DNA from: Streptomyces chrestomyceticus JCM 4735
GTDB lineage: Bacteria; Actinomycetota; Actinomycetes; Streptomycetales; Streptomycetaceae
Assembly (NCBI RefSeq): GCF_003865135.1
Contig: NZ_BHZC01000001.1
Location: 6,076,001 to 6,140,000, forward strand
Reading direction: 5' to 3'
DNA: 64,000 nucleotides
The translations under genes were made by a program, and so were the position numbers. Numbering within the stretch: the first letter of the stretch is position 1; every line of letters starts with the position of its first letter. The notes under the pieces are model-generated. The model ran no database searches. It saw only the letters and a program-made list of their open reading frames with translations, and had not been told where the DNA came from. Below, in pieces: positions 53,968 through 62,593 of this stretch.

Positions 53968-54426
53968 GTGCGACACCTGTACTCCTGCCCGCTGCGCTGG
54001 TCCGACATGGATGCTTTCGGCCATGTCAACAACGCGGTGTTCATCCGCTACCTGGAAGAGGCGCGGATCGACTTCATGTGGCGACTGGCGCCGGGCGAGG
54101 GCAGCACGTCCTTCTCCGGCGGGTCCGTGGTGGCCCGCCACGAGATCGACTACGTACGGCCGCTGGTGCACCGGCACGCGCCGGTGACCGTAGAGTCCTG
54201 GGTGACGAAGATAGGCGCCGCGTCGATGACGATCGCCTATGAGATCAAGGACGAGGACACGGTGTACGTCCGTGCCTCGACCGTCGTCGTCCCGTACGAC
54301 TTCGGCGCGGAGCGGCCCCGCCGTATCACCGCCGAGGAGAAGTCCTTCCTCAAGGAATACATGGATGGCGCTGACGGCGCGGACGACGCGGACGGTGCCC
54401 AGCAGGAGGGGGCCGTCGCCGCATGA
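53968..54426 (+). CDS. Acyl-CoA thioesterase (4HBT hotdog)
   Basis: 152 aa from GTG at 53968, 5 bp after ettA. Hotdog thioesterase with WSDMDAFGHVNNAVFIRYLEEARIDF, catalytic Asp in DMDAFGHVNN. Hydrolyses acyl-CoA or similar thioesters; chain preference unknown. Stop overlaps the next start (ATGA). Confidence 0.88.
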   Translation: MRHLYSCPLRWSDMDAFGHVNNAVFIRYLEEARIDFMWRLAPGEGSTSFSGGSVVARHEIDYVRPLVHRHAPVTVESWVTKIGAASMTIAYEIKDEDTVYVRASTVVVPYDFGAERPRRITAEEKSFLKEYMDGADGADDADGAQQEGAVAA

Positions 54427-55238
54427 CGGCGTTGCGCCTGGCCGATGCCGGGGAGGCGGCGGATCTCGCCGCCTTCCTGGCCCGGCTGATCCACTACGAC
54501 CGTGCCGCCGCGGTGCGGTTGCAGACGGGCGGCGGGGTGCTCGCGGTGTTCGGGCGGCCGCCGTCGTTCGAGGTGCTGGCGATCCGTACGGCACGCCTGG
54601 CACCGGCCGCGTCCTCCGGCCCGCAGGCAGCGACCGCGGCCCACGGCCCGCGGACCGGCACGGGAGCCGCTCCCGCCGTCGGCCTCGACCGCACCGTCTC
54701 CGCCGGAGACCTGCTCGAAGGCATCGACGAGTCGACAAACAGCCTGACGCTGCCCGCCGCCGTCACGGGCCCGCCGTGGGCCGGCGTCCTGCCGCCGCGC
54801 GGCGGCTGGCAGCAGATCCCGGGGCTGCCCTCGCCGCAGGCGCTGGGCAGGACCGTCGCACTCGCCGTCGCCGAGTTCCGCGCCCGGGACGAGGCACTGC
54901 CACCGGAACGCCGTACGCGCGCCGAGCGCGACCGCATCGGCCGCGAGATCTGGTCCCGCACCCTGGGCGACACCCACCTGCCGCTGCGCGCCGCGCACGC
55001 CGCGCAGTCCCTGGGTTTCCTGCGCCCTGTCCGGGCCGAAGCGCAAGCCGGCGTCTACGGGCCCGCAGGCGGTGGCCACGGTTCCGTTTCCGGTTCTGCG
55101 GGGTACGGCGCCGCATTGGCGGAACCGCCGGCGCTGACCCTGCTGGCCGCGGGCGGCTGGCTGCGGCTGCGGACGCCGTACGGATCGGTCGCGGTCCGCA
55201 CGGGCGGACCGTCGGCGCTCCCGGTGACGCCCGCCTGA
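54423..55238 (+). CDS. Conserved actinobacterial hypothetical protein
   Basis: 271 aa, coupled to the thioesterase. Readable conserved parts: a helical N-terminus (ADLAAFLARLIHYDRAAAVRLQ), FGRPPSFEVLAIRT, GPPWAGVLPPRGGWQ and a central IGREIWSRTLGDTHLPLRAAHAAQ. No enzymatic motif or membrane helix recognised. Gene pairing with ettA-thioesterase is the only functional clue. Confidence 0.75.
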   Translation: MTALRLADAGEAADLAAFLARLIHYDRAAAVRLQTGGGVLAVFGRPPSFEVLAIRTARLAPAASSGPQAATAAHGPRTGTGAAPAVGLDRTVSAGDLLEGIDESTNSLTLPAAVTGPPWAGVLPPRGGWQQIPGLPSPQALGRTVALAVAEFRARDEALPPERRTRAERDRIGREIWSRTLGDTHLPLRAAHAAQSLGFLRPVRAEAQAGVYGPAGGGHGSVSGSAGYGAALAEPPALTLLAAGGWLRLRTPYGSVAVRTGGPSALPVTPA

Positions 55239-55269
55239 GCCGTCCGCCGGGAGACCCCGTCAGCGCGGT

Positions 55270-55305
55270 GCGGGGCAGGCCCCACGCCCGGCCCCGACGC
55301 CCCGC
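55270..55305. terminator. Weak hairpin between convergent genes
   Basis: GCGGGGC (55270-55276) can pair with GCCCCGC (55299-55305) with internal GGCC pairing, between the hypothetical gene and glbO. Confidence 0.3.
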
Positions 55306-55331
55306 CCGCGACGGCCTGAGCGGCTACGGCA

Positions 55332-55736
55332 TCACTCAGCCGTATTGATCATCGACGCCGCCGCATACGTCAGGTAGTTCCAGAGCTGCGTCTCGTGCTC
55401 GGGGGACAGCTCCAGGGAGTCCACCGCGTCCCGCATGTGCTTGAGCCAGGCGTCATGCGCGGCACGGTCCACGGTGAAGGGCGCGTGCCGCATGCGCAGC
55501 CGCGGGTGGCCACGGCCGTCGCTGTACGTACGGGGCCCGCCCCAGTACTGCATGAGGAAGAGCGCGAGCCGCTCCTCGGCCGGTCCCAGATCCTCCTCCG
55601 GGTACATCGGCCGCAGCAGCGGGTCCTCGGCCACCCCCTGGTAGAAACGGTGCACCAGGCGGCGGAACGTCGGCTCGCCACCGACCTGCTCGTAAAAAGT
55701 CTGTTCCTGAAGCGTGCCGCGCGGAATCTTGTTCAC
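55332..55736 (-). CDS. glbO: Group II truncated haemoglobin
   Basis: 134 aa haem protein. Tyr32 (B10, in HRFYQGVAEDPLL), proximal His84 in RLRMRHAPF and Trp97 (G8) match the HbO class; YWGGPRTYSDGRGHP is diagnostic. Roles in O2/NO/peroxide chemistry. GTG start at 55736. Divergent from the methyltransferase gene 74 bp away. Confidence 0.94.
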   Translation of the reverse strand: MNKIPRGTLQEQTFYEQVGGEPTFRRLVHRFYQGVAEDPLLRPMYPEEDLGPAEERLALFLMQYWGGPRTYSDGRGHPRLRMRHAPFTVDRAAHDAWLKHMRDAVDSLELSPEHETQLWNYLTYAAASMINTAE

Positions 55737-55810
55737 CCGTCCATGGTGTCAGACGACGCGGCGGTGCCGGACTGCTCGGCCGAGGACCCGCGACGTAGGA
55801 CAGTGGAGAC

Positions 55811-56905
55811 ATGAGCGGTACACCGTCCGGTACGGAGCCGGACCACGAGCCGACGGCAGCGGCCCGCGCCGAGCTGATCCGGCAGATCAGAGCGGCTGGC
55901 CATCTGGGAGACCCGCGCTGGCGGGCCGCCTTCGAGGAGGTCCCGCGGCACCTCTTCGTCCCGTACTACTTCGTGGCCACACCCCGCGGCTACCAACGGC
56001 TCTCGGGCTCCGACCCCGATCCCGAGCGGTGGGAACGTTGGCTGGAAGGCGTCTATACCGACGGGGCGCTGGCGACGTACATGCGGGACGGCGAGCTGGT
56101 GTCCACCAGCAGCCAGCCGTCGCTGATGGCGATGATGCTGGAAGAACTGCACGTCGAGGAGGTGGAGGAGGCCAAGGAGACCGAGGAGCAGCCCACGGAC
56201 ACCGGCTGCCGCGTCCTGGAGATCGGTACGGGTTCCGGCTACAACGCCGCCCTGCTCTCTCACCGCCTGGGCGCGGAGCACGTGACCACCATCGACCTGG
56301 ACGAGGAGATCACCGGCCCGGCGCGCGACCGGCTGGCCGCCGCGGGGCACCGTCCCACCGTGGTGACCGGCGACGGCGCCCGGGGCTGCCCGGAACGCGC
56401 ACCGTACGACCGGATCATCGCCACCTGCGCCCTGCCTGCCGTCCCGCCGGCCTGGATCGCGCAGTCCGTCCCGGGAGCCCTGATCCTGGCCCCGCTGGCG
56501 ACCGGCCTGATCGCACTCCGCGTGACGGACCCCGAGGCCGTACGGGCGGAGGGCCGCTTCCTGCCCACCCCCGCCTACTTCGTCCCCCTGCGAACCGGCC
56601 CCGACCCCACCGCACAGCCGCTCCACCCCGACACCCCCGAGCAGTCCGGCCCACCCGCCGTATCCGACGGACACCACCGAAGTCCCCGCCACCGCCTCCC
56701 CCGAGAAGCCCTGCGCGACGACCGCTTCCAATTCCTCCGCAGCCTCACCGCCAACACCCTCACCCCCGAGGAAGCCCACACCCTGTGGCACCGGCAGAAC
56801 CGTCCCCGCCGTGAACGGTTCGGAGTGACCGTGCACGGCGCCTGTCAGTACGCGTGGCTCGATTCCCCGGAGGGCCCGCACCGGTGGGTGCTGCCCGGGA
56901 GCTAA
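55811..56905 (+). CDS. PCMT-like protein-L-isoaspartate methyltransferase family protein
   Basis: 364 aa, longer than Pcm (about 210). Core: RHLFVPYYFVA, TSSSQPSLMAMMLEEL-like segment (here TSSQPSLMAMMLEEL), then SAM motif I VLEIGTGSGYNAALLSHRLGAEHV and VVTGDGARGCPERAPYDRIIATCALPAVP. C-terminal 140 residues are an extra domain found in actinomycete homologues. It may repair isoaspartyl residues or modify a peptide; no lanthipeptide genes nearby. Confidence 0.85.
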   Translation: MSGTPSGTEPDHEPTAAARAELIRQIRAAGHLGDPRWRAAFEEVPRHLFVPYYFVATPRGYQRLSGSDPDPERWERWLEGVYTDGALATYMRDGELVSTSSQPSLMAMMLEELHVEEVEEAKETEEQPTDTGCRVLEIGTGSGYNAALLSHRLGAEHVTTIDLDEEITGPARDRLAAAGHRPTVVTGDGARGCPERAPYDRIIATCALPAVPPAWIAQSVPGALILAPLATGLIALRVTDPEAVRAEGRFLPTPAYFVPLRTGPDPTAQPLHPDTPEQSGPPAVSDGHHRSPRHRLPREALRDDRFQFLRSLTANTLTPEEAHTLWHRQNRPRRERFGVTVHGACQYAWLDSPEGPHRWVLPGS

Positions 56906-56943
56906 AGGGGACGCTGCCCGCGTCGCGCGAGAACGGTGTCCGA

Positions 56944-56995
56944 CAGCAGGAAGCGCCGGCCACAGTGGGTGCACTGTGGCCGGCGCTTCCTGCTG
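56944..56995. terminator. Very strong bidirectional hairpin terminator
   Basis: A perfect 24-bp stem (56944-56967 with 56972-56995) closed by a GGTG loop, followed by CTTTCC, between two convergent genes (stops at 56905 and 57029). Confidence 0.88.
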
Positions 56996-57028
56996 CTTTC
57001 CGGGCCCGCCTACGGGGGCCGTCGTGCG

Positions 57029-58945
57029 TCAGGCCCGGCGGACGGTGATGGTGGTCCAGGCGCCTACGTGAATGCGGTCGCCCTCGTGGAGGGGGGTCGG
57101 TACGTAGGGCTGGATCGGGTCCTCGGCGAGGTTGACGGTGGTGCCGTTGGTGGAGTTCTGGTCGACCACGGCCCAACTGCCGTCGGGCTGCTGGACCAGG
57201 AGGGCGTGCTGGTGCGAGACGCCCGGATCCTCCGGGGGGCGGCCCAGGTCGATGTCCGGGGACTCGCCCGTGCTGTGCCGGCGGCGGCCGATGGCGATCT
57301 GGGTGCCGGTGAGCGGGATCTGCTGCTCGGGGGAGTAGGCGGGCAGGTTCAGGCCGGCCGCCTCCGGGCCGCTGCGGCCCATCATCGCCATGAAGTACTC
57401 GCGGTCGGGGGCGATCGCCACGACCCAGCCGTCACCGACGACCGGCGGTGGTCCGGGCGGGGCGGCGGGCCCCGGTGCGGGCTGGTTCCACTGCTGGTCG
57501 GGCTGCGGTTGCTGGTGCGCGTCCGGCTGCTGCGGCGGCCGGCCGAAGGGGCCGGGCTGCTGCTGCGGTTCGAACGGGGCCGGCGGAGGGCCCTGTTGGG
57601 CGGCTTGCGGGTCGTACGGAGCATGCGGCGGCTGTTGCTGCGGAGGCTGCTGGGGCTCGTACGGGCCCTGCTGCCGAGGCGGGGTAGGCGGGCCCTGCTG
57701 CGGGGGCGGGAAGCCGTAGCCGCCGCCCTGACTGCTCTGGCCGCCCTGGCTGCCTTGGCCGTGGTCCGGGCTGCCCTGCGGACCCGGCTGCGCGGGCGGC
57801 GGGGGCGGGGACTGGGGAGAGGACTGGGAGTTCGGGGGAGGCAGCGGCCAGTCGTCGTCGGCTGCCCGGGGCGGACGCGCCGGGCCGGGCCGGCCGGCGG
57901 GGGCTCCCTGAGGGCCCGGCTGGCCGGTGGGTGCGGGGGCGCCGAACGGTGCGGGCTGCTCCGGCGAACCGAACTGGCCCGACTGGTCGGGCCGGCCGAA
58001 GGGAGCGGGCTGTTCGGGCGAGCCGAACTGGCCGGACTGCTCCGGGGAGAGCGGTTCGGCCGGGCGGTTGATCTGTGACGGGCGGGAGCCCTGGTACTCG
58101 TACTGCTGGGGCGGGGTGGGCGGGCCCTGGTGCGGCGGCGGGAAGCCGTAGCCGCCCTGGGAGCCCGGGCCGCCCTGCGGGGCGGGGGGCGGCGGGGCGT
58201 ACGAGGTGGCCGAGTGCGTCAAGAAGTTGTAGCGGCACTCCTCGCAGAACGGGGCCATCGCCTCGCGCGGCGTACGGCACTGGGGGCACAGTTCCGGCTG
58301 GCCGCCCGGCTGGGGCTGCTGTCCGGGGCCGAAGCCCTGCTGGGGAGGGGGGCCAGGGGTGTTCTGGCCGGGACGAGGGGGCGCCGGGGCCTGGACCGGG
58401 GGCGGGAAGCCGTAGCCGCCTTGGGAGCCCGGGCCGCTCTGACCGCCCTGGGAACCCGGGCCGCCCTGAGGGCCGGGGCCGCTCTGACCGCCGTGGGAAC
58501 CCGGGCCGCCCTGGCCGGCGTGCGGGCCGGGGGCGGGAGCCGGGCCGGGAACCTGGCCCATCGGGCCCTGCGGTGCGGGCGGGGCCTGAGGGGGCGGGGT
58601 CTGCTGGTGCGGGGGCTGCTGGGCCGGGGCCTGGTGCGGCGGCGGGGTCTGCTGAGGCGGCGGGGTCTGGCCGGGGAAGCCCTGCCCGCCCTGGGAAGCG
58701 CCGGGAGTGCCGGGGGTTCCGGAGACGCCGGGAGCGCCGGTGTCGCCGGGGGCTCCGGGGCCGTTCTGGGGGCTCGGGCCGCCCTGCGGAGCGGGCGGCG
58801 GCGGAGCCGGCTGGCCGGCCGGCGGAGTGTTGAGGAATCCCGCGGGCAGGGAGGGCGGCGGGGGAACAGCGCCCGCCATCCGGTGGCCGCACACCTCGCA
58901 CCAGTCTTCGGCCACCGACTGATGGCCGTTCGGGCAGGTCGGCAT
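57029..58945 (-). CDS. FHA-domain protein with zinc ribbons and repetitive P/G/Q linker
   Basis: 638 aa. N-terminal zinc ribbon (CPNGH...CEVCGH, 4-20), a second ribbon (CPQCRTPREAMAPFCEEC, about 225-245), long linkers rich in Pro/Gly/Gln with GYGFPPP seen three times and SGQFGSPEQPAPFG twice, and a C-terminal FHA domain (about 545-636) with GRRR, SHQHALLV and NSTNGT, which binds phospho-Thr. Expected partner of the PknG/PP2C/VWA genes upstream on the same strand. First Met at 58945. Confidence 0.9.
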   Translation of the reverse strand: MPTCPNGHQSVAEDWCEVCGHRMAGAVPPPPSLPAGFLNTPPAGQPAPPPPAPQGGPSPQNGPGAPGDTGAPGVSGTPGTPGASQGGQGFPGQTPPPQQTPPPHQAPAQQPPHQQTPPPQAPPAPQGPMGQVPGPAPAPGPHAGQGGPGSHGGQSGPGPQGGPGSQGGQSGPGSQGGYGFPPPVQAPAPPRPGQNTPGPPPQQGFGPGQQPQPGGQPELCPQCRTPREAMAPFCEECRYNFLTHSATSYAPPPPAPQGGPGSQGGYGFPPPHQGPPTPPQQYEYQGSRPSQINRPAEPLSPEQSGQFGSPEQPAPFGRPDQSGQFGSPEQPAPFGAPAPTGQPGPQGAPAGRPGPARPPRAADDDWPLPPPNSQSSPQSPPPPPAQPGPQGSPDHGQGSQGGQSSQGGGYGFPPPQQGPPTPPRQQGPYEPQQPPQQQPPHAPYDPQAAQQGPPPAPFEPQQQPGPFGRPPQQPDAHQQPQPDQQWNQPAPGPAAPPGPPPVVGDGWVVAIAPDREYFMAMMGRSGPEAAGLNLPAYSPEQQIPLTGTQIAIGRRRHSTGESPDIDLGRPPEDPGVSHQHALLVQQPDGSWAVVDQNSTNGTTVNLAEDPIQPYVPTPLHEGDRIHVGAWTTITVRRA

Positions 58946-58996
58946 GTCGGATCTTCCCCCTCAGTACCGATTGTGTTCGGTAGTACGTCTAGTTTG

Positions 58997-60403
58997 TTAT
59001 TTCTTGACGCGAACTGTCTTGGTCGAGCGCGTTTCGAGCGTCATCTCGTCCGCCTCTGTGACCTTCGCCTTCAGTCGCACAGTACCGGTCGCCGCATCGA
59101 CGACGTCCACCACCTTCGCAAGCAGTTTCGCAGTGTCCTCGTTCCCGGACGCGCTCGCCAGTTGCACGGCCCGGCCCAGCTTCGCCGTGGCGCCGTCCGC
59201 ATCGCCCGACTTGCGGGCATCCAGTCCCTGCTGGATGACCTGGGCCAGTTCGGCCTGTCCCGTGTAGTGGGCGACGTGCGGGTTGATACTGGTCGAAGCG
59301 GACATGTCGTCCGTCCAGATCGCGCGTACGAGCCCCTGGGCGAGCGTCCGCGTGCCGCCGTCGGGCGCGGGCAGGACGAGCGAGATCCGCGCGGCCAGCA
59401 TCTCCTGGCCCACCTCGGCGGCCCGGACCCGTACGCACACGTGGTAGTCGCGGGACTCGTCGCCCCAGGAACCTGTCGGATAGTCGCCGGTCCGCGGGCC
59501 GGATTCGGTACGGCGGCCGGTCAGGTCCTCGACGGCCGGCGCCACCTGCTTCACGAAGGCGACCTGCGCGCCCTGCGGGGTCCACAGCCGCAGGGTGACG
59601 TCCGCCACCTCCTTGCCCATCGCGGCCTCCATCATCCGGGTGAAGTCGGCGGCCAGCCCGGCCGGGTCGGCGACGATGTCGGCCGTGCCGAGCAGCGCCG
59701 AGGCGATGCCGGTGACCTCCTTGACCTCCCAGTCCGTACCGACGCCGCGGGCGTCGCAGGTGAAGCGGCCGGCGCAGGCGTCGAGGGTGGCGCGCAGTTC
59801 CTGGGGCGACTCGTGTTCGTTGCGGCCGTCGGTGAGCAGGATGCCGTGCCGGACGGCGACGTCCGCGTCGGCCAGCAGCCGGTCGGCCAGCCGCAGCCAG
59901 GTGCCGATGGCGGTGCCGCCGCCGGCGCTCAGCTTGCGCAGCGCCTCCTTGGCCTGCGCGCGGGTCGTCGGGCCGGCGGTGGCGAGCCGCCCGCCGCCCG
60001 GGTAGACCTCGGCGGCCTGGTGCGTACCGGCCACCACGGCGAAGGCGACGCCGTCCCGTACGGTGTCGATCGCGGCGGCCGTGGCGTCGCGCGCGTTGCG
60101 CATCTTGGTGGGCGGGTAGTCCATCGAGCCGGAGCAGTCCACCATGATCACGACGGCTGCGTGCGGTGCGCCGCCGTGGGCGCGGGCGGTGCCGGTTCCC
60201 GTTCCGACCCCGACTCCGGCCCCTGCCGCGGTTCCGGCGGGGTCCGTGCCGGCCGCGAAGAGCGGCAGCCCGCCGCTGGTGCCGCCCCCGGTGGCGGTGA
60301 CGGTGACGATGGCGTTCACCTCGCGCCCGCCCTCGGGCAGGTACGCGTTCTGGTACACCTCGGCGGCGAACCTCGGCACGCCGGACTTGGAGAAATTGGC
60401 CAT
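58997..60403 (-). CDS. von Willebrand factor A domain protein
   Basis: 468 aa from 60403 (AGGAG ahead; begins MANFSKSGVPRF). MIDAS motif DCSGS in VVIMVDCSGSMDYPPTKM plus downstream Thr/Asp positions (GGGTAIGTWL, ILLTDGRNEHES). A second half of beta-rich and helical sequence follows, including a TPR-like C-terminal helix pair. Cytoplasmic. Linked genes suggest it is a scaffold or substrate in kinase-phosphatase signalling. Confidence 0.88.
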   Translation of the reverse strand: MANFSKSGVPRFAAEVYQNAYLPEGGREVNAIVTVTATGGGTSGGLPLFAAGTDPAGTAAGAGVGVGTGTGTARAHGGAPHAAVVIMVDCSGSMDYPPTKMRNARDATAAAIDTVRDGVAFAVVAGTHQAAEVYPGGGRLATAGPTTRAQAKEALRKLSAGGGTAIGTWLRLADRLLADADVAVRHGILLTDGRNEHESPQELRATLDACAGRFTCDARGVGTDWEVKEVTGIASALLGTADIVADPAGLAADFTRMMEAAMGKEVADVTLRLWTPQGAQVAFVKQVAPAVEDLTGRRTESGPRTGDYPTGSWGDESRDYHVCVRVRAAEVGQEMLAARISLVLPAPDGGTRTLAQGLVRAIWTDDMSASTSINPHVAHYTGQAELAQVIQQGLDARKSGDADGATAKLGRAVQLASASGNEDTAKLLAKVVDVVDAATGTVRLKAKVTEADEMTLETRSTKTVRVKK

Positions 60404-60655
60404 CTGTTCCGCTCCTTTGTGCCGCCGCGAGGCTCCGCGGCGCAGTCGTCGCGGCGGTGAAGAGACACCTGGGCGGGCGGAAGTCCCCGTGATCATCCCC
60501 CCGTTGGCACCTTGCTCCTGCTGATGAGTACGGTCCGGACGGTTCCGGAGGTGCGGTGGTGGCTGCTGGTACGGGTCAGCCGGGCGGGGCCGGAAGCAGC
60601 ACGGCTTCCGGCCACCGTGGCCGACGAGGGCGGGCGGCGCGCCCCGGGCGGACGC

Positions 60656-61483
60656 TCAGGCCGATCCTGCCCGTCCCGATGGCGCCGGGAACGGCACCAC
60701 CGCCACTGTTACGTTGTCGTGGCCCCCGCCGGCGAGGGCGTGGGCGACCAGGGTCCGTGCGCTGTGCAGCGGCCGGTCGTGCGCGTCCCCCGGCAGCACC
60801 GCGGCCAGTTGCTCCGCGGCCTCCGCGTAGTTCCACAGCCCGTCCGTGCACACCACCACTACACCCGGTCCGTCGGGCTTGAAGGAAGCGGTGTGCGGTT
60901 CCAGTTCGTACGCGTCGGCGCCGAGCCAGCCCGTGATGGCGTGCGCCCGGTCGTCCGCGTACGCCTCCGCCTCCGACATCAGGTTGTTGGCGACCATCTG
61001 CGCCGCCCAGGAGTCGTCCTCGGTGAGGCGGACGGCGGGCGCGCTGCGGTCGTCGGGGACCCAGTACGCGCGGCTGTCGCCGACCCAGCCGATGACGAGC
61101 AGCCCACCGCCGACCACCGCGCCGACGAAGGTGCAGGCGGGAGCGTTCTGCTGGCGGTACGGGTCGTGCTGCTGGGCCTGGTTGGGCGCGGCGGCCAGGG
61201 CGTTGACGGACTTGGCGGCGGCGAGGATCGCGTCGTGCATGGCCCGCTGCGGGTGTGTACCGCCGGGCAGGGCGGCCAGCAGTGACCGCGCGGCGACTCC
61301 GGAGGCGGCGGCGGACGCGTCGTCGGGCCGCGAGGCGGAGGAGACGCCGTCGCAGACGATGGCGAGTACGGCGGGCGAGCCGTCCGGCAGCGTTCCTTCG
61401 GCGACCGCGAAGAAGTCCTCGTTGCGGTGGTGGCGGTGGCCCCGGTCGGTGACCGCCGCCACGCCCGGCAGCTCCCGCTCCAT
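60656..61483 (-). CDS. PP2C-family Ser/Thr phosphatase catalytic domain
   Basis: 275 aa if read from the ATG at 61483 alone. Metal-binding and catalytic motifs: DRGHRHHRNEDFF, IVCDGVSSASRPDD, GWVGDSRAYW, VVCTDGLWNYAE and GGGHDNVTVAVV. No ribosome site precedes this ATG, which supports the view that it is the 3' part of the longer gene 60656-62592. Removes phosphate from Ser/Thr proteins, probably opposing the adjacent PknG-like kinase. Confidence 0.8.
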   Translation of the reverse strand: MERELPGVAAVTDRGHRHHRNEDFFAVAEGTLPDGSPAVLAIVCDGVSSASRPDDASAAASGVAARSLLAALPGGTHPQRAMHDAILAAAKSVNALAAAPNQAQQHDPYRQQNAPACTFVGAVVGGGLLVIGWVGDSRAYWVPDDRSAPAVRLTEDDSWAAQMVANNLMSEAEAYADDRAHAITGWLGADAYELEPHTASFKPDGPGVVVVCTDGLWNYAEAAEQLAAVLPGDAHDRPLHSARTLVAHALAGGGHDNVTVAVVPFPAPSGRAGSA

Positions 61484-62592
61484 GTGGTCGCGTTCGCGTG
61501 GCTGGGCGTGACCGCAGTTCTCGCAGTAACCGTCGCCGGTGACCGTCCCCGCGTGGCAGAGCGCGCAGAGACTGGTGCCTTGGGCGGGGGTTTGGTGTTC
61601 GGGGGAGGAGGGGGTAGGAGTGGCGGGAGAGGTGGGAGAGGTGGGAGTGGCTGGGGGTTGGGCCGGTGGTTCTGCCGGTCCGCCGGGTGCCTGCGGGTGG
61701 GGCGGGCCCGCCGGATCGGCCGGGCCTGTCGAGGCTGCCGGGCCGGTCGGGCCTGCCGGGTCGGAGCCGTTCGCGTCCGCGGAGCGGTCCGCCGCCTCGG
61801 CGGCGAGGTCGTATCCGGCGATACGGGGGTCCGGCGCGCCACCGTGGGAGGCGGCGGCCCGGTGCGCATGCCCCCGTACGGACTACCGGCCGACGGCGGA
61901 ACGCTCGCCTCCGCATGGGGCACCCGGGACTGTGCGTCACCCTGTGCGTGGACCTGCACGCCGACCCCGGCCGGCGCGTGGGCCTGCTGCCCTCCGTGCC
62001 CGTAGCCCGGCGAGACCGGCGGCGGTACGGGGGCGTGCGGGGGGTGTGGAGTGTGCGGAACGTGCGGGGCCTGCGCCGATCCGTTCGTGTGGGTGGAGCC
62101 CGACGCGTACGCGGGGCCGCTGTCGTGCCGGGCTCCCGTACCGTACGACGGGGTCGGTCCGCCGTACGATCCGCCGTACGACGGGGCCGGGACCGGCGCG
62201 GCCACCGGCGGCGGGACGGCTGCCGGCGGCGAGACGGACGGCGGCGACGGCGGTACGGACGACGAGGGCGGCACGGCCGGAGACACCGGAACCTGCCCCG
62301 GAGCCCCCGGAGCCCCCGGCGTCCCGGAAACCCCCGGCCCCCCTTGCCCCACCGCCGCCCCTCCCGCCCCCGGCATCAAGAACGACGCGGGCAGCGCGAC
62401 GGGACCCGGCGGGGCGGCCCCCGTCCCGGGCGCGGGATGTGCCGTGCCGCCCAGCGGGACCGTGGGGCGGTCACCGGCCCCGTCCGGCCCGGTGGGTGCC
62501 ACGACGTCGGCGCCGCAGAATCCGCAGTAGTTGTCCCCCGGTTCGAGCGGCTCGCTGCAGCTCGCACACCGGAACGGCCCTGTCACACCCAT
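60656..62592 (-). pseudogene. Zinc-ribbon PP2C phosphatase gene with apparent frameshift near 61830-61885
   Basis: Taken whole, the gene would start at 62592 (MGVTGPFRCASC, first zinc ribbon CxxC...CGFC), pass a long Pro/Gly/Ser linker, a second zinc ribbon (CALCHAG...YCENCGHAQ, about 61490-61570) and end with the PP2C domain. The 5' and 3' parts are in different minus-strand frames: the catalytic frame has a TAG at about 61886 and no ATG, GTG or TTG between it and 61483, yet it encodes the second ribbon there. So a frameshift, or a sequencing error, lies around 61830-61885. Marked as broken with reserve. Confidence 0.6.
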
Positions 62593-62593
62593 G

